Below, piece after piece: positions 22,418-35,000 of a stretch of 64,000 nt of DNA. How positions within the stretch are numbered: the stretch's first letter is position 1; the number at the start of each line of letters is the position of its first letter. Position numbers and translations under genes: made by a program. Below the pieces are notes generated by a model. It was not told where the DNA came from, ran no database searches, and saw only the letters and a program-made list of their open reading frames with translations. The stretch comes from Spirodela intermedia. Taxonomy: Eukaryota; Streptophyta; Magnoliopsida; Alismatales; Araceae. The stretch spans positions 4,705,501 through 4,769,500 of the forward strand of contig LR746268.1 in NCBI GenBank assembly GCA_902729315.2, read 5' to 3'.

Positions 22418-22581
22418 CTAGCAGGATTTTCAACTCTACGAATAGTCGGCCTGGCAGGTCCGGAGGTCTCTAACGTCTGATTCTGTCCAGATATACCGAC
22501 CTATCCTGTGATTCGTGTTTTCCAGGTGTTCTTCCGAGATCAGAGAGATAATATAAGAACCGAGGAGACAAGAGCGAAAGA

Positions 22582-25221
22582 ATGGAGTATCCACCCAATT
22601 TCTATCGTCTAACAAGCTTGCAGATCGGGTGAGCACGCCCCTTCCTACTTTCATTTCGACGAATTTTGTTCGCTGCAACGAAGAGCAATATCGACCTTGA
22701 GAAGATATTCAGTAATGTTTTCTGACGAAAACCTGCAGAAATGTTCGAGGCTATCCTTCTTCGTCCTACCTGTATTCGGCTCCCGAGAGCAAGAAGCTTC
22801 TCATCCTGGTCGACCACCGGCCGTCGTCAGAGAACGAGGGCTCGACGAGGACAGATCCAGACCAGAGCGAGATCCTTAGCGGCAATCACAACCAAAGATC
22901 CGCCATCGGAGCCTCCAAGATATTCCAGAAATCATGCGCCGTCTTCAACGCCGCGAAATCGAGGACTAAGCACCTGCTCGCAGTCGATGATCTCGGCAAG
23001 AGACGCCGTGGTATTCTTGTCTTGGAAGTGGCGTGGAAGGACGTGTGCGGCATGAAGTACCAGAACGACCTACTGGTAGCTCGTCGACTCGATTGTTCTA
23101 GCGCTCCACTTTATCCGATTCCTTTCCGAAGGGGCTTATGCAGGAAAATTCTATGCTTACAGACGGACGCATCTTTCGCTCTGGAAGCTAAATTCATGGA
23201 GCAATGGGAGTTCGACGGGCCAGACAGGGCATCCAGATACGTATCCTCGTGGTTCTCGGGAACAGATTCCGAGGTTCGGGCGCTAAAGGATTGCCTGAGG
23301 TGGATCATTTCCTCCGGGAGGACTGACTCCAGTGAATCAGTTCCGAAGGAAGACGGAGATGAACGGGAATCTTCCTCAGGAACAGATGATCGTCACCAAC
23401 AGGACAAAGTATTAGGCGACAATGCCACTAAATGCGGCCAAACCTTCACAGGACAAATTATTAGGCGACGAAAACAAATGCGGCCAAACCTTCATCTTGT
23501 TCAGATTCGGGGACGAAAACAATAATCCCTCCGCTGACCTTAGGAAGACGATCCTCGACGATGTGAGACTTCCTCGGCTGCTGGAATCGGGTCTCCCTTC
23601 TTGGGCAATCTTCTTCCAGTCGTATCCCCCGTTCTCGCACTGCTACCGCCCTTGGCTGCGTCATCTGGTGCGGACAATCCACGGGCTGATCTTGTTCATC
23701 TCCTTCGTCATCGGATTCTACGATCTGTACAGGAACATCCCCCTCATGAAAGCGGACCTCTCCCGGATCTCCGGCTTCCTGTGCCTGTGGATGGAGGCCT
23801 GCGGGAGGATTATCTCCCAGAACTTTGAGAAGGCCGTCATGTGGTTCCTGCGGATGGGGAAGCTGCTCGCTGAACCTCTGGCAGTCGGAGGCTTCGGGAT
23901 GTTCCTCGCCCCTCTCTGGAGGAAGTGCGCGGGAACGGCGGAGCTGATGTCTACGGTACTCTCCTACGCCATCGCGTCTCTCTACCAGTTGATCGGGGTC
24001 TTGATCAACTGGCCCTGGGAGATAATCTCCTCCTCCATGGGTAAAACAGGTGAGATTTCTGTCTGCTGATATCCTTCCAGATCCAAAATTCCTTCGCCGT
24101 AATTCGGTTATCTTTCTCCACAGCGGCGCTGATCCGACTGGCCTTCACCGCGGCATGCGAATTCATTCGTCCTAAGCTCCGGATCTGGGGCCCATTCTTC
24201 GGGTGGCTGGAGGCCGGTGAGGTGTTCAGGTTCCCCTACCTCGGGACGATGCTCCTGATCCAGAACTTCGAGAAGGCCGTCAGGTGGTTTCTGGGAACGG
24301 CGAGGTTGCTCGCCGAGACTCTGGCGGCGGCCGGCGTAGGGAAGCTCCTCGGCTGCGTTCGGAAGATCTGCGCGGGGACGGCGGAGGTGATTTCTTGGGA
24401 GTCCCTCTCCGATCCATTTCTCGACCTGTTCAAGGACCTCTTCGAGCTAATCTCCCCCGGCATTGATGAAACAGGTGAGATTTCTATCTGCTGGCATCCT
24501 TCCACATCCGAATTCCGTGCCCCGTCCAATTGTCTTTTTCTACAGCGACGTCGATCGAAGTGGCCCTCACTTCCGCGTGGGAAGTCCTCCTCCCTCGTTT
24601 CCAGCTGGTTCTGTCGTCGCTGAAGCTCGTAGTCTCAGAAGCAAGAGCCAGCTTGCCCGATCTCAGAAACCTCTGGGACTCGTGGCGATTGCTGTTGAAG
24701 CTTCTTCCATCATTCTCAGGCGGGGGCCGAGGGAACAGCTCCAGGATCACAATCTGGACTGATCTCCGCAGAGAGTTCCTCTCCTTCCAGGTGCTGCTCT
24801 ACAAACCCTAAAAGACCCAAAGTCGGGAATCCTCACACCTGGACGAGCCCTAAATTTTGCCGTGATTTCAACACAGGTTCTGGGGTCCATGAAGACGGTC
24901 ATGAATGGTCTAGTCACTTTGCTCATCTCCTGGAACCAGACTAGCCAGAGGTGAGCGGCGCCGGCTGTTCCTCTCCCTCCATCCGCTGCAGGATCTCCTC
25001 TTTGCTAAATTTCCCACCCTGAAACCACCACGGTCTTCTTTGTCTTCCTCCCGCGACTGATTTCACTCTCCTGGTCGCATTGCAGAGACCGCGACATTGC
25101 GAGGGGACTACAACATCGGAGCCCCACCGACTCCTCCCCCCCTCCTCGGTCTTGTCCTTGCCGGCATCCCCAGGATCACTGCGACCGCTGCGAACAGGAA
25201 GCAGAGCTCCCGCACCGATGA
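22582..25221 (+). CDS. Plant membrane protein of unknown function with internal domain duplication
   Basis: I do not recognise a named family. Proposed exons: 22582-22628, 22739-23075, 23163-24049, 24124-24474, 24546-24790, 24877-24950 and 25086-25221. They would give about 675-690 residues, apart from one frame problem. The N-terminal part is soluble (LLILVDHRP, KSCAVFNAAKSRTKHLLAVDD, EQWEFDGPD). The middle part is hydrophobic, with likely membrane helices (LVRTIHGLILFISFVIGFYD). Two related segments follow, sharing QNFEKAV.WFL and KxCAGTAE, the first at the end of exon 3 and the second in exon 4. Their following introns are also alike, so an exon-intron unit was duplicated. The tail is Cys/His-rich (PCRHPQDHCDRCEQE). 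Within exon 3, between 23400 and 23500, a 49-bp near-repeat shifts the frame by one. Either a small intron lies there or the allele is broken. The start rests on a good splice junction only. Confidence 0.6.
23400..23497 (+). repeat. 49-bp imperfect tandem duplication inside a coding exon
   Basis: Copies begin at 23400 and 23449. Both contain CAGGACAAA, TATTAGGCGAC, AAATGCGGCC and AACCTTCA; they differ by a few substitutions and a short indel. The 49-base step is not a multiple of three, so the two copies are read in different frames. Confidence 0.85.
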
Positions 25222-25815
25222 ATAATGTTTTTTTAACTTGCAGATGAATATACGTAGATGGCAGATGTGCATATTCAACCAACAGAAAGACGTACAGTAG
25301 AGAGAGAAAGACTTGTACAGTAGAGAGAGGAGAGACATGTACAGTACAGAGAGAGAGAGAGTCTGAGCCGGATCCCAGTTCCCTGCACCCTGATGGGAGT
25401 CCACAAAATGGGCTGCAGGTCCATGCGGCCCAATTATGTATCCCCGTACTTCCGAAAGAAGGCCCAATTGTTACTCGACTGTATTACCCTCATAATGTAA
25501 GTATATAAATTACGTTACTGGAAATTTAATTGATAATAAAAAAAGTGTGAAGATAGTAGATTAGAGAGTTCGTTCGTGTTTAAAAGATTTCGTGGAGGCT
25601 GAAACGAAAAACGGTAAATATCTGGGAAAATATTATTATTATTCGAATATTGGTATTTATTCTTCATTATTATCGATTTTTATAGCTTGGGATGGTCGAG
25701 GCGGATGACGTGGACTAGTCTTACAGCTGGGCCAATGGTATCAGGTGACGTGGGTCGGTGAAGGGAGCCGCAGTCCAGGCGGGCCAGACGGGTACAGATC
25801 CTCGGACCCAACAGA
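25222..25815. other. Intergenic region upstream of PIG-T
   Basis: This region holds the 3' end of the membrane-protein gene and the PIG-T promoter. Two GGCCCA and one TGGGCT elements occur near 25408-25465, and CCAAT and ACGTGG motifs occur near 25730-25755. These motifs are typical of broadly expressed genes. No gene is seen. Confidence 0.5.
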
Positions 25816-28800
25816 ATGAAATGGCGGCTCGCGGTCTCACAGACGCAGCAGCTACTGATGGCCGGGTTCCTCCCCCTCCTCCTCCTCCTCCTCTCCAATG
25901 TACTTCTGCGGCCGGTAGTCGCCACCAGCGGTGGATCTTATGGCCTGGGCGGGGGACCGGAGGAATTCACGGAGGAGCTGCTGCTGAAGCCCTTGCCCGA
26001 TCGGAAGGTCCTTTCCCACTTCCACTTCGAGAGTAGGACCCCTCCGTCGAGCGCTAATGGCCGCCACCACAGCCTCTTCCCAAAGGCCATCGCACAGCTG
26101 GTACGAGTAATCCTCACTGCAGCCGCTTCCCTGGTCCCTGAATCTTCCACGTTTTATGATGTCTCGTTCTGCACACTAATCGTGATTAGTGGAGCTCGGG
26201 AATTGGACATTAGTTTTTGCTTGAGTGCGCTGGATATATCGCGAAAAACTTCGGTATCAAATTGGCCCGACCTCCTTGCAATTTTTTCCCCTCTTTCTCT
26301 GATCCGTTCATGATTTGACTAGGGTTGTGGACTTCTGCATTCTACCTTATAGTTTCTCTTGCTCACATTTTGTGGAAAATTTCTTTCGATCTAATTATAG
26401 TTTTAGGGTATTTTTTAAAAAAAATCCTTCAATCTCAGTGAAGGAATTTTCATTTCTTTTATATCTCAGCGTATGATCCCACTTCATGTCGAATTGTTGA
26501 ACCTAGATACTTGGAATGATGTTTCGAGGAAATATCTATTTATTAAATTGAATAAGATACCCATTTGTGTTATCAGATGCCAGGATTTGGTCTGTTTCTG
26601 AATTTTATCAAATGGTGGAAGTTATGAGTTTGGCGTCAAATTTGCATAATTCGCCAATCAGATTCTGCTAGTTTGAAACTTAGGGCACTTAATCACGAAT
26701 TTTATTGCCGTTTCGTTCCAATCCTTCAGGAACCTTGCGTATTTTGGTTATTAATAATTTTACTTATTCCCTTTTGTTTCAACGGTCCGAAACAGGCCAA
26801 TAAATTTCGAATCCAAGAGCTGGAGCTGTCATTCACTCAGGGACGTTGGAACTACGAGAGGTGGGGTGGATTGGATTACATATCTAGTGCCAATGCAAAG
26901 CCCCCTGGGGTTGAACTGTGGGCCATTTTTGATCTTCCTACTGATCAGATCGACGCCACATGGAAGAATCTAACACATGCTCTATCAGGCCTCTTCTGCT
27001 CTTCCATTAATTTCCTAGAGTCAACAACTGCCTTCTGTGCTCCTAGATGGAGCTTCAAAGGTCACTCTATCAACTTAAGATATGGTGCACTGCCCCGAGA
27101 GGCTGTGTGCACTGAAAATCTCACACCCTGGTTAAAACTTCTGCCCTGTCGAGACAAAGCTGGTCTCGCTAGTTTATTGGATAGGTCATCTATTTACAAG
27201 GGTTATTATCACTCTCAGAGATTGCATCTGCTTTCAACTAAATCGACTGGAATAGTACTTGAGCAGACATTAACTGTTGTGATTCAACCCAACCCAAAAA
27301 CAACTCCAGTTTTTGCAAGTGAGAAACTACTTCAGCCTAATTGGTCTGTCAGCTCAGTTTTCAAAAGGGCTATTACGGGAAAATGCGCACTTTCTAAGTC
27401 AAGCAAGGTGTTCTTTGAGTTGGAAAAGGGTCTAGTTGGTGAAATGGATAGGTTGGTATCAAGTGGCTCGTACCTTGGTGAGAGTTTTGACTTGTCTGTT
27501 TCACCAAATACGATTGTCAGAGAAATGGATGCCTTGGATGGTCACAGAGATTCTGTCTTTTTTGAGTACAATATTGCCAACCACAGTGAGACCAATCCTT
27601 TAGATGTTGGGATTACATGGAAGCTTCCGCTCGTCTGGTCAAATCCCCAAGCACCTTTTCATGCCAATAGATTTCTAATGGGAAGTGGAAATGAGAGAGG
27701 CTCAATTGCCATTTCTTTGCAGTCTACACAGACAATAGAATTATCAGCCTATGCATGTATGATGCAAGTTGTTATTTTTCAAATGGTCCCGTGGTATGTC
27801 CGAGTTTACTATCACACTTTGCAAATTCTTATAGATGGAAAGCCTCAGAATGTCTCCGACATTGTTGCGAAGATACTAGTCTCTCCTTCAGAAGACAAAG
27901 TGGCTCCTGGGATTATGGAAATTATGCTTACAATTCCTTGCACTACTGAGTCTGCAGTATTAACCATGGATTTTGACAAGGTTTGTCTGCCATCTTGTCT
28001 TCTTATGTTTACATCATTTTTCTGAGCAAGCCTACCTTAAATTGTTAAAATAATAAAGGTTATGGTTTTCATTTTCTGTTATATCCTTCTTCTGGATAAA
28101 AGCATCTCTGTGATGGAATATTATAATTGTTTTCCATTCCTCATTTTCACTAAGTTTTTTTTTTCAGGGCTTTTTACACATAGATGAGTATCCCCCTGAT
28201 GCCAACCAGGGATTTGACATTCCAGCAGCAATTATTAGTTTTCCTAAGTTACCCGCCAAGGATGGCATTCTTGAGGGGAACATGGATAGATCGCCTTTAC
28301 TATCTAAATTTCAGGTACGATTTCAGATAACTCTTGTGTTTTTTTTGTCTTGGGTAAATAAATGGATGGTGAAAAAAGCACATTTTGCTCTCTCGTCTTT
28401 CTTTTTTATATTTCCTCTTTTTTTTCTCTGCAGGAAAGAAATCTTGTGCAGTCGTACACAGAAGTACTGCTGGTCCCTTTAACTACCCCTGATTTTAGCA
28501 TGCCTTACAATGTTATTACATTCACTTGTACCGTTTTAGCGTTATACTTTGGGTCACTTCTCAATGTCCTGCGGCGGCGGGTTGCTGAGGAAGAGAGATT
28601 GTTGTCCAAAGGTAACTCTGGGGTTTGGGTATTTAAAATTTATTTCCAGCACGTTGGTAACAAGTTGCATATTTTTCGTGATGGCTAAAGTTCTCTATCA
28701 TGTTGTCCTACTTTTATTTTTCAAACTTCATGTTTTTTTAACAGCAGTGCACGGGTATGGTGCCATTTCGTTATGATCCATTGAGCAATTTTCACCTCAA

Positions 28801-29731
28801 GGATCATATATCAACTTTCAGATATTTTTCTCTGTTTACAGCATATTAATTGTATATTCAGTCAATCGCATTTATCTCATGTTTGCCAGAATTCTCTATT
28901 ATATTATCCTAGTTTTATTTCTTAATCTTCATATTGCTTCAACAAATATGGCACAAAGTGTATGTGAGCATTGATTTAAGATCAATCTATCAAGATTTTT
29001 TTGAAGCTCCACGTTCTGCCCTTCAGAAGATTTGCCCGTATTCTCACTTTCCTCAGAGAAAAGAAAGCCTAAGAGTAGATGGCTTTAGAACTTTGTAATT
29101 CATTATGCTGCAAGGTGATGTCCTACTGCTTGAAAAATGATGCTAGAAAGCGGCTACTAGCATTATACTCTTCTTGGCTGAGTATCTGGTGCTTTAGTCA
29201 ACTCTTACTTCGTCTCATAGGTTGACATTAGGAAGTGCCTATCGGTGAAAGTCTTTTTGGAAACCGGAACATCTGAGTTGGGCGATTTCTTAGGGATCAA
29301 ACTGAATGATCCTAGGAGTAATACGGGGGGCCTTGCTGCTATTGACATCAGAGACTGAGCTTGATTTCCAGCCTTTCTCATTATATACTGAAAGAGCTCA
29401 GTGCTGAGAATGCTAAGCTTCTTCGAAACATGATACATGCTCCTTTATTCTTAATGAAACTCGGAAGTAGCGTTCCATTTTCCGTCGTGTTTTCAATAAA
29501 TTGATGTGTGCCTTTTCTTCTTTTTTTCTCCTTCTGGCAGCGGCCACCTCACAGGGATTGCTTCGCAAGCTCATATCAAAGTTCTCTTCCAAATTTCTGG
29601 GAAGAAACCCGGGGTCAACGCAGACCCAATCATCTCCTCCTACAGCGGGCTCTGGGGTGTTGTTTAAGGTCATTGCTGTGGCGCTGTTAGCGGTCATTTG
29701 GCATTATTTTCTCAGTGACAGCTCGAACTGA
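25816..29731 (+). CDS. PIGT: GPI transamidase subunit PIG-T (GPI16 family)
   Basis: Five exons, 25816-26100, 26796-27980, 28168-28314, 28434-28611 and 29541-29731, close in phase and encode 661 residues. A signal peptide with a Leu-rich core ([11 protein letters not shown]) is followed by a long luminal region with the family motifs [57 protein letters not shown] and [18 protein letters not shown] membrane helix ([20 protein letters not shown]) and a second hydrophobic stretch near the C-terminus ([15 protein letters not shown]) follow. PIG-T sits in the ER membrane and holds together the transamidase complex that replaces the C-terminal signal of proteins with a GPI anchor. In animals it is disulfide-linked to the catalytic PIG-K. 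The start is the first ATG before the signal peptide. Confidence 0.95.
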
Positions 29732-30140
29732 CCCATCAAGGTAGCTAGACTCTGCTTTTCTGGTGAAATCTGGAACTTTTGTTCATTAGATCCCCAACTC
29801 TAGCTTCCCGATCTGTATAGGTTCATTCGCTATGCTTTTTTCGAGCTCATTTAAAGAAACTTATTTCTTTGCTAATTATGCAAAGTCTCGGTATCCAATC
29901 AGGTGATGCTCTATTTCCTTTGAAAAACCTCTTGGAAGTGTTAATGGGAGATGGGTTTGTGTGGTGTGGAACGGTGATCTCTTCTTAGCCTCAGTTTTAC
30001 TGGAATTACTCCCTTTCCGATTTCTAGAAGGAAACGGTTCAACTCTGGGGTTTTAGCTAGCACACAGCCTTCTCGGCTCCTGGGTGACAAGTGGGTGATC
30101 CTCTCCATCTGGAGGCTCACCTCGTCCATCTGCGTTGAGG

Positions 30141-30141
<1 letters not shown>

Positions 30142-30182
<41 letters not shown>
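30142..30182. repeat. (GA)n microsatellite
   Basis: A run of about 20 GA units downstream of PIG-T, followed by a G-rich stretch (GGGGGTGGGG type) near 30200-30220. Confidence 0.9.
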
Positions 30183-30185
<3 letters not shown>

Positions 30186-30500
30186 GGAGATGAAGCGTTG
30201 ATGGGGGTGGGGGGTGGGGGGTCGTCGAGAAGTCGACACGTAGTAGAGGCTGCTTGTTCCGATGGAATCGTTGCTCGAGATAAGCTCTGAATGGAGACCG
30301 GATAAAGCAAGCGTCTACTCCTCCGCCACATTCAAGAGAGAGAGAGAGTTACATCCTAACGCGTGATTCTTCCTATTTTCCATCAGATGTAAAAACCTAT
30401 GCCATCAAAAGGTAGGAGGAGAGACCTGACTATCGCCGGACCAGTGTCTCGCGGACATGGCTCAGTCTTTCCTCTTTAACAGGCTTTTTTTATGGTGATG

Positions 30501-30501
<1 letters not shown>

Positions 30502-30540
<39 letters not shown>
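30502..30540. repeat. (GA)n microsatellite
   Basis: A second run of about 19 GA units, 320 bp after the first, in the same intergenic region and orientation. Confidence 0.9.
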
Positions 30541-30544
<4 letters not shown>

Positions 30545-30813
30545 GGGTTATTTTCCACTTTTAGACGTTATCGAGGTATGAGCGCCATGTCCGGCGGGAC
30601 CTATGAGGGGAACGTACATTTTCTGGGAAATTTCTGGAATCTAAGGTGATAACACCACAATCTGCCGTCCACAACTCAAATTTCTCAAGGAAATTACCAT
30701 TAGACCCCCCAAATATGATGAAGGAAATACTTGTACTCTCTCCTTTCTAACCCTGGTGCAGTCTGTTAACCCCCTCCTCTGCGGGATCTCTGGTGGGGCC
30801 CGATTGTCTTCGA

Positions 30814-32000
30814 TCAAAGAACTCCGAAGAAGGGATTGTTGATGGCAGAAGTCAGCTCTGCGCCGGCTGAGTTTATCACCGCCATGTCCACCTTCTGCTT
30901 CGGCAGAGTCAAGAACTCGTCTCCTTCGACCTTCTCGAACCCGCAGACCTCAAGAAATTCAATGCCGCCAGTCATGCAGCCGACCCTGTCCTGCAAGAAG
31001 GAATAGAGGATGGAAGGTCTGGAGCAAACAGTGTCGGCTATGGATGAAGAAGCTCTGTGAGATTGTTCACCTGGAACGTTGCATTCGTCATCCGAATCCT
31101 CCTGAATTTCTCCTCATCAGGGTTCTTGGCGACGTTGCCCACGTAGGTGAGAAGCGTTTGGAATGCTCTCTTCACCTTGGCATCATCATCCTGCCGAAGT
31201 CAAAGTGAGTAAATAAATACGAAGAAGACCATTAGAATGCTGAGATGTTTCTGCATCATAGAAGACGACTGCCATCTGGTCAACCCGATCAGAATATTCT
31301 GCCCAGGTTATGACTTCGGCATGAACAAGATGCCCACTCATGAGAGATCGTCTCACAGATCCTCCTCTGCCCAGATTATTACGTGGCATCTCTTGCAGCT
31401 CCGGCATTATTTTTCAGCTCAAAATGGACCCAATGAGGGAGAAAATATTAAAAAGTTGGATAAAGAAAATCCCTGCAATGCTCATTATTTTGTGCATCCT
31501 TCAACCTCACAGCCGCAGGATGACAGAGATGAGGTATTCGGTACTTGATGATATATTCCATGGCAATTGAGGAAATCTAGTTAAAGCAAATGAGCCGAGA
31601 GGAAATTACCTTGTGGGCCTGCTTTAGCGATCTCAAACAGTCCCTCATGTGCTCTGTCTTTGTTGCAGGTTTGATGGGCAGTGCGCTCTAGTTCATGGGT
31701 GGAAGTGAGGAATAAGCTGTTATGTCCCGAGTAGAGTATGTGGCTTTGACATTAAGAAATGAGGGCATTACCTTCCTTTCCCTCATAGGGGGTGCAGAAG
31801 GTTTCGAAGTTCCAGGTTCTTCAGGTGGTAGGCCAAGTTTACGCCTTCTCTCGGCCTAAAAAATATAATCAACAAGATACTATCAGCCATCAACGATCAA
31901 CCATACCATGAGGAACTGGCTCAGTTTTTTTTCTGGTTTGAGCATGAAGATAACGCCAGAGCCAGAAACTATGTTCCGCTAGCCTGGTCTGGAAGCCCCA

Positions 32001-32041
<41 letters not shown>

Positions 32042-35000
32042 CTCCCCCCTTGTTTCCCACTGTAATGTTGCCTGCGTGCACCCCCACTCCCTTCTCTTCC
32101 TTACCTCTCTCTCCGTACCTATTGGAGAGTGATACCCCCTGTCCATGCCATACTTCGATCGCCAAATGGGACTCCTCACGCCTCCCAACCCCCCAATACA
32201 AAATAAAGTAAGATAAGCAGTAAACCATGTTTTCACCAGATGTTGGATGTTGATAACATTGACAGGAGCACAGTACGTGCACACAAGAAATTTGAGTTAA
32301 AAACATATTTTCTGCTAAAATACTCCATTTTGAGATTCTGATGTGCTATTACAGTCTATTTTCAATCAAAATAGTGGGCATCCATTCAACTAACATTCTT
32401 TTCATGATCCCATAAAATTTACGGTTTTACTTTGATAAATTTAGCTTGCTGATAACTAAAGACGTGTTTTCACTCACTTTAGCTTCGATCACTAAGTACC
32501 CAAGTGGCACTTTCTTGTTGACTGGAAGAAAATGATTGTTATGCTTTGGGAATTCTAAGAAGACCAGAAAATAGTCCCATAGTTGACCTTTTCCAAACTT
32601 CCAATGGTTTGCGCAATGCTCAGAAATTTCTTTTTACTGATAATGCTTCGATTTAAATAAAGAACACACGCATAAAAATATAATGCATCATTACACAAGA
32701 TGCGGAAAATCTATGAATTAGAAATTCTATTGATGAAAAAACAGAAGTGAGCCTCACTCAGACACATCTCTCAGTTCGTTCAGAAGAAAAAGCAGGAATT
32801 TTTTAAAACAAAAGACGATAAGTGCATTAACGATTTTCATATCTTGACGGTGACTGGGCAAATACTGACACCGTGAAAAAATGTAAAGAGATAGGGGACA
32901 AGAGTTTAAGACCTTATCTTCCTCCAACTTCTGACGGATTTTCTCCCTGGCTCTCTTCTCTTCGTCCTTCTCGGCTTGTCGCAAGGCCAACATTCTGAAG
33001 GACAAAAAATAGATGATTTCAAGTAAGGCAGAGACTAGTCAGAGTAGAGGCCCGGCTATCGAAACACTGCTATATTCAGTTACCATACTCCGTGGAACAA
33101 CAAGTTTCACTGACCTTTTCCTCTCATTTTCTTCTTCAATTCTTTTTGCTTCAAGAAGTTCTTTTCCAATACGAATTCTCTCCTATGATGCATAAGAAAA
33201 AGGCAGTCAGATATCATTCAGGAATTGCCGTAAACATCAACTCAATATCACCAGAAACTGCGCATGCATTCAAAAATTTATCAGTACCAGATAATAAAAG
33301 ATAAGAATCAAAGTCGAAGCTTCCTTCTGTCGCCAACAGAAACACAGGCAACGTGGAGTTTTAAAGGTCAATGAGGTTAAACGGGAAGAAACAGATATGG
33401 TAAATTTACTGTCTTACTATCATAAAAAAACAAATAAAAGATTTGCTGTTAGGTCCCCTCCCAGACCATCTTCTGAACCCTCTACTGGGCCCGTTCATGG
33501 ACCCACGGCCCACCCCCGTTTCGGGATCACTTACTCCCATAAAGGGAAGAGTGATATAAGGGAATCTCTCACAGAATCTCTATTTTCTTCCTCACCTTCC
33601 ATAGTTCCATTATTTGCAATATTTCTCTTCTCCTCCGGCCTGAATCTACCGGTTGCTGAGAACTTAACAAGAAAACTTTAAGCTTCCAAAAAAGCCGATA
33701 TAGGAGGCCTTAATCTTTGCGGTCATATGGTCGTATTAGTCCACGCTAATTCAAACCTGGACATTCTCCTGCCCTTTTCTGTGATAACGGTAGACATCAA
33801 TGGAACATGTACAGAATCAGATGCAGGGTTTGTCCCCCAAATTTCCAGAGTTACCACGCTCCATCTCCCTATTCTTATATGGAACCTGGCCTCCATCTTT
33901 TCCCGTCACAGCCACAACCTCAATGTTGACAAGGACGTAGAAACTAATGTTTTCCCAGTCGCCTTCCTCCTTCAATAATGCACTTCTGCCAAATTCTTCT
34001 CTTCCCAAAGCACCTCACACATCTTCTGACCAGAGATACTGGGCCCTATTTTCCTATGACTACTTTTTATAAGATTGTGATAAGATGTACGAGTACTTCT
34101 GTACGCGTAATCTTTGATGACAAAAATTATTCCATGTGATGCTTCCGGATTCAGAAATTGATCGAGATTTTTCTTTTCTTGTGGATTGCATATTACTACA
34201 TCTCAGATCTGGCACCATTTTGTATCCCAATGAAAGGTAAAAAATGGCAAACACATTTTGATGGGCAATCCCAGGATGTTCATAATTTATACCCAAATTG
34301 GAATGAGAGTTCAGGCACTCTGAACCACCACCACACGGTAGACGACACTATTTATACCTAAACGGCACTACCGGATCTCATTCAAGTTATCTCTCTTGCC
34401 ATTCTTATCACCGGATACTGAAATAAAACAGGTACGAGAATCATAACAGTTACACATCCTGTCAGTGAGATCATTCATGTGCCATCTTTTTAAAGATTTT
34501 GTCCCACAAATATTCTGGAGAATGAAAAAGTTAGTGCTACACGAAAGAACTGTAAAAAGGTGTTATAATACCTTCTCTCTTTCTCTTTCCATTCTCCTTT
34601 CCTCCTCTTCCTTTTTCTTGCGTGCCCGCTCCCTGGAAATATAAATGAACTTAACCAATATGTCAAGTAGTATTACATATTAATAAAATTCACGTCAGAG
34701 TTAGGAGAATTCAGACAAAACGAAAAGGATAACAAATAGAGTAGGTAAGTCCATCAAATATCTGAAGACGAAAATCGAAAAATCCGAAATAATTGGTTCC
34801 TTGCGTTATGCTAGCAGCTTGCTGCTTAAATCACATAAACAACGATGCATAGAATAAAAAAAAGTTGACTAAAACTAGAACGATAGTCGCTTATCAAACT
34901 ATCCACAATGGACAACTTTTTTAACGGAATTCCGAAGATATGGATATCAGAAGAGCTATAAATGAAAACCAATGAGGAACATAAAACATTTCAAATATTT

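Larger units (their letters stand above)
20724..22581. other. Intergenic region between divergent eIF3h and membrane-protein genes
   Basis: 20830-21560 is AT-rich and empty. A 26-bp tandem repeat lies at 21567-21637. From 21660 the sequence becomes GC-richer and probably holds transcribed leader of the downstream gene: GCTCGAG|GTAATT near 21840 is a plausible donor, CCTAG near 22000 a plausible acceptor, and a (CTT)n tract follows at 22375-22417. Short open frames here look like nothing I know; an extra N-terminal coding exon cannot be excluded. Confidence 0.5.
29732..30813. other. Intergenic region between convergent PIG-T and UBA/PUB genes
   Basis: This region holds the 3' ends of both genes and two long (GA)n tracts, 30142-30182 and 30502-30540. 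No open frame of substance is seen. Confidence 0.6.
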
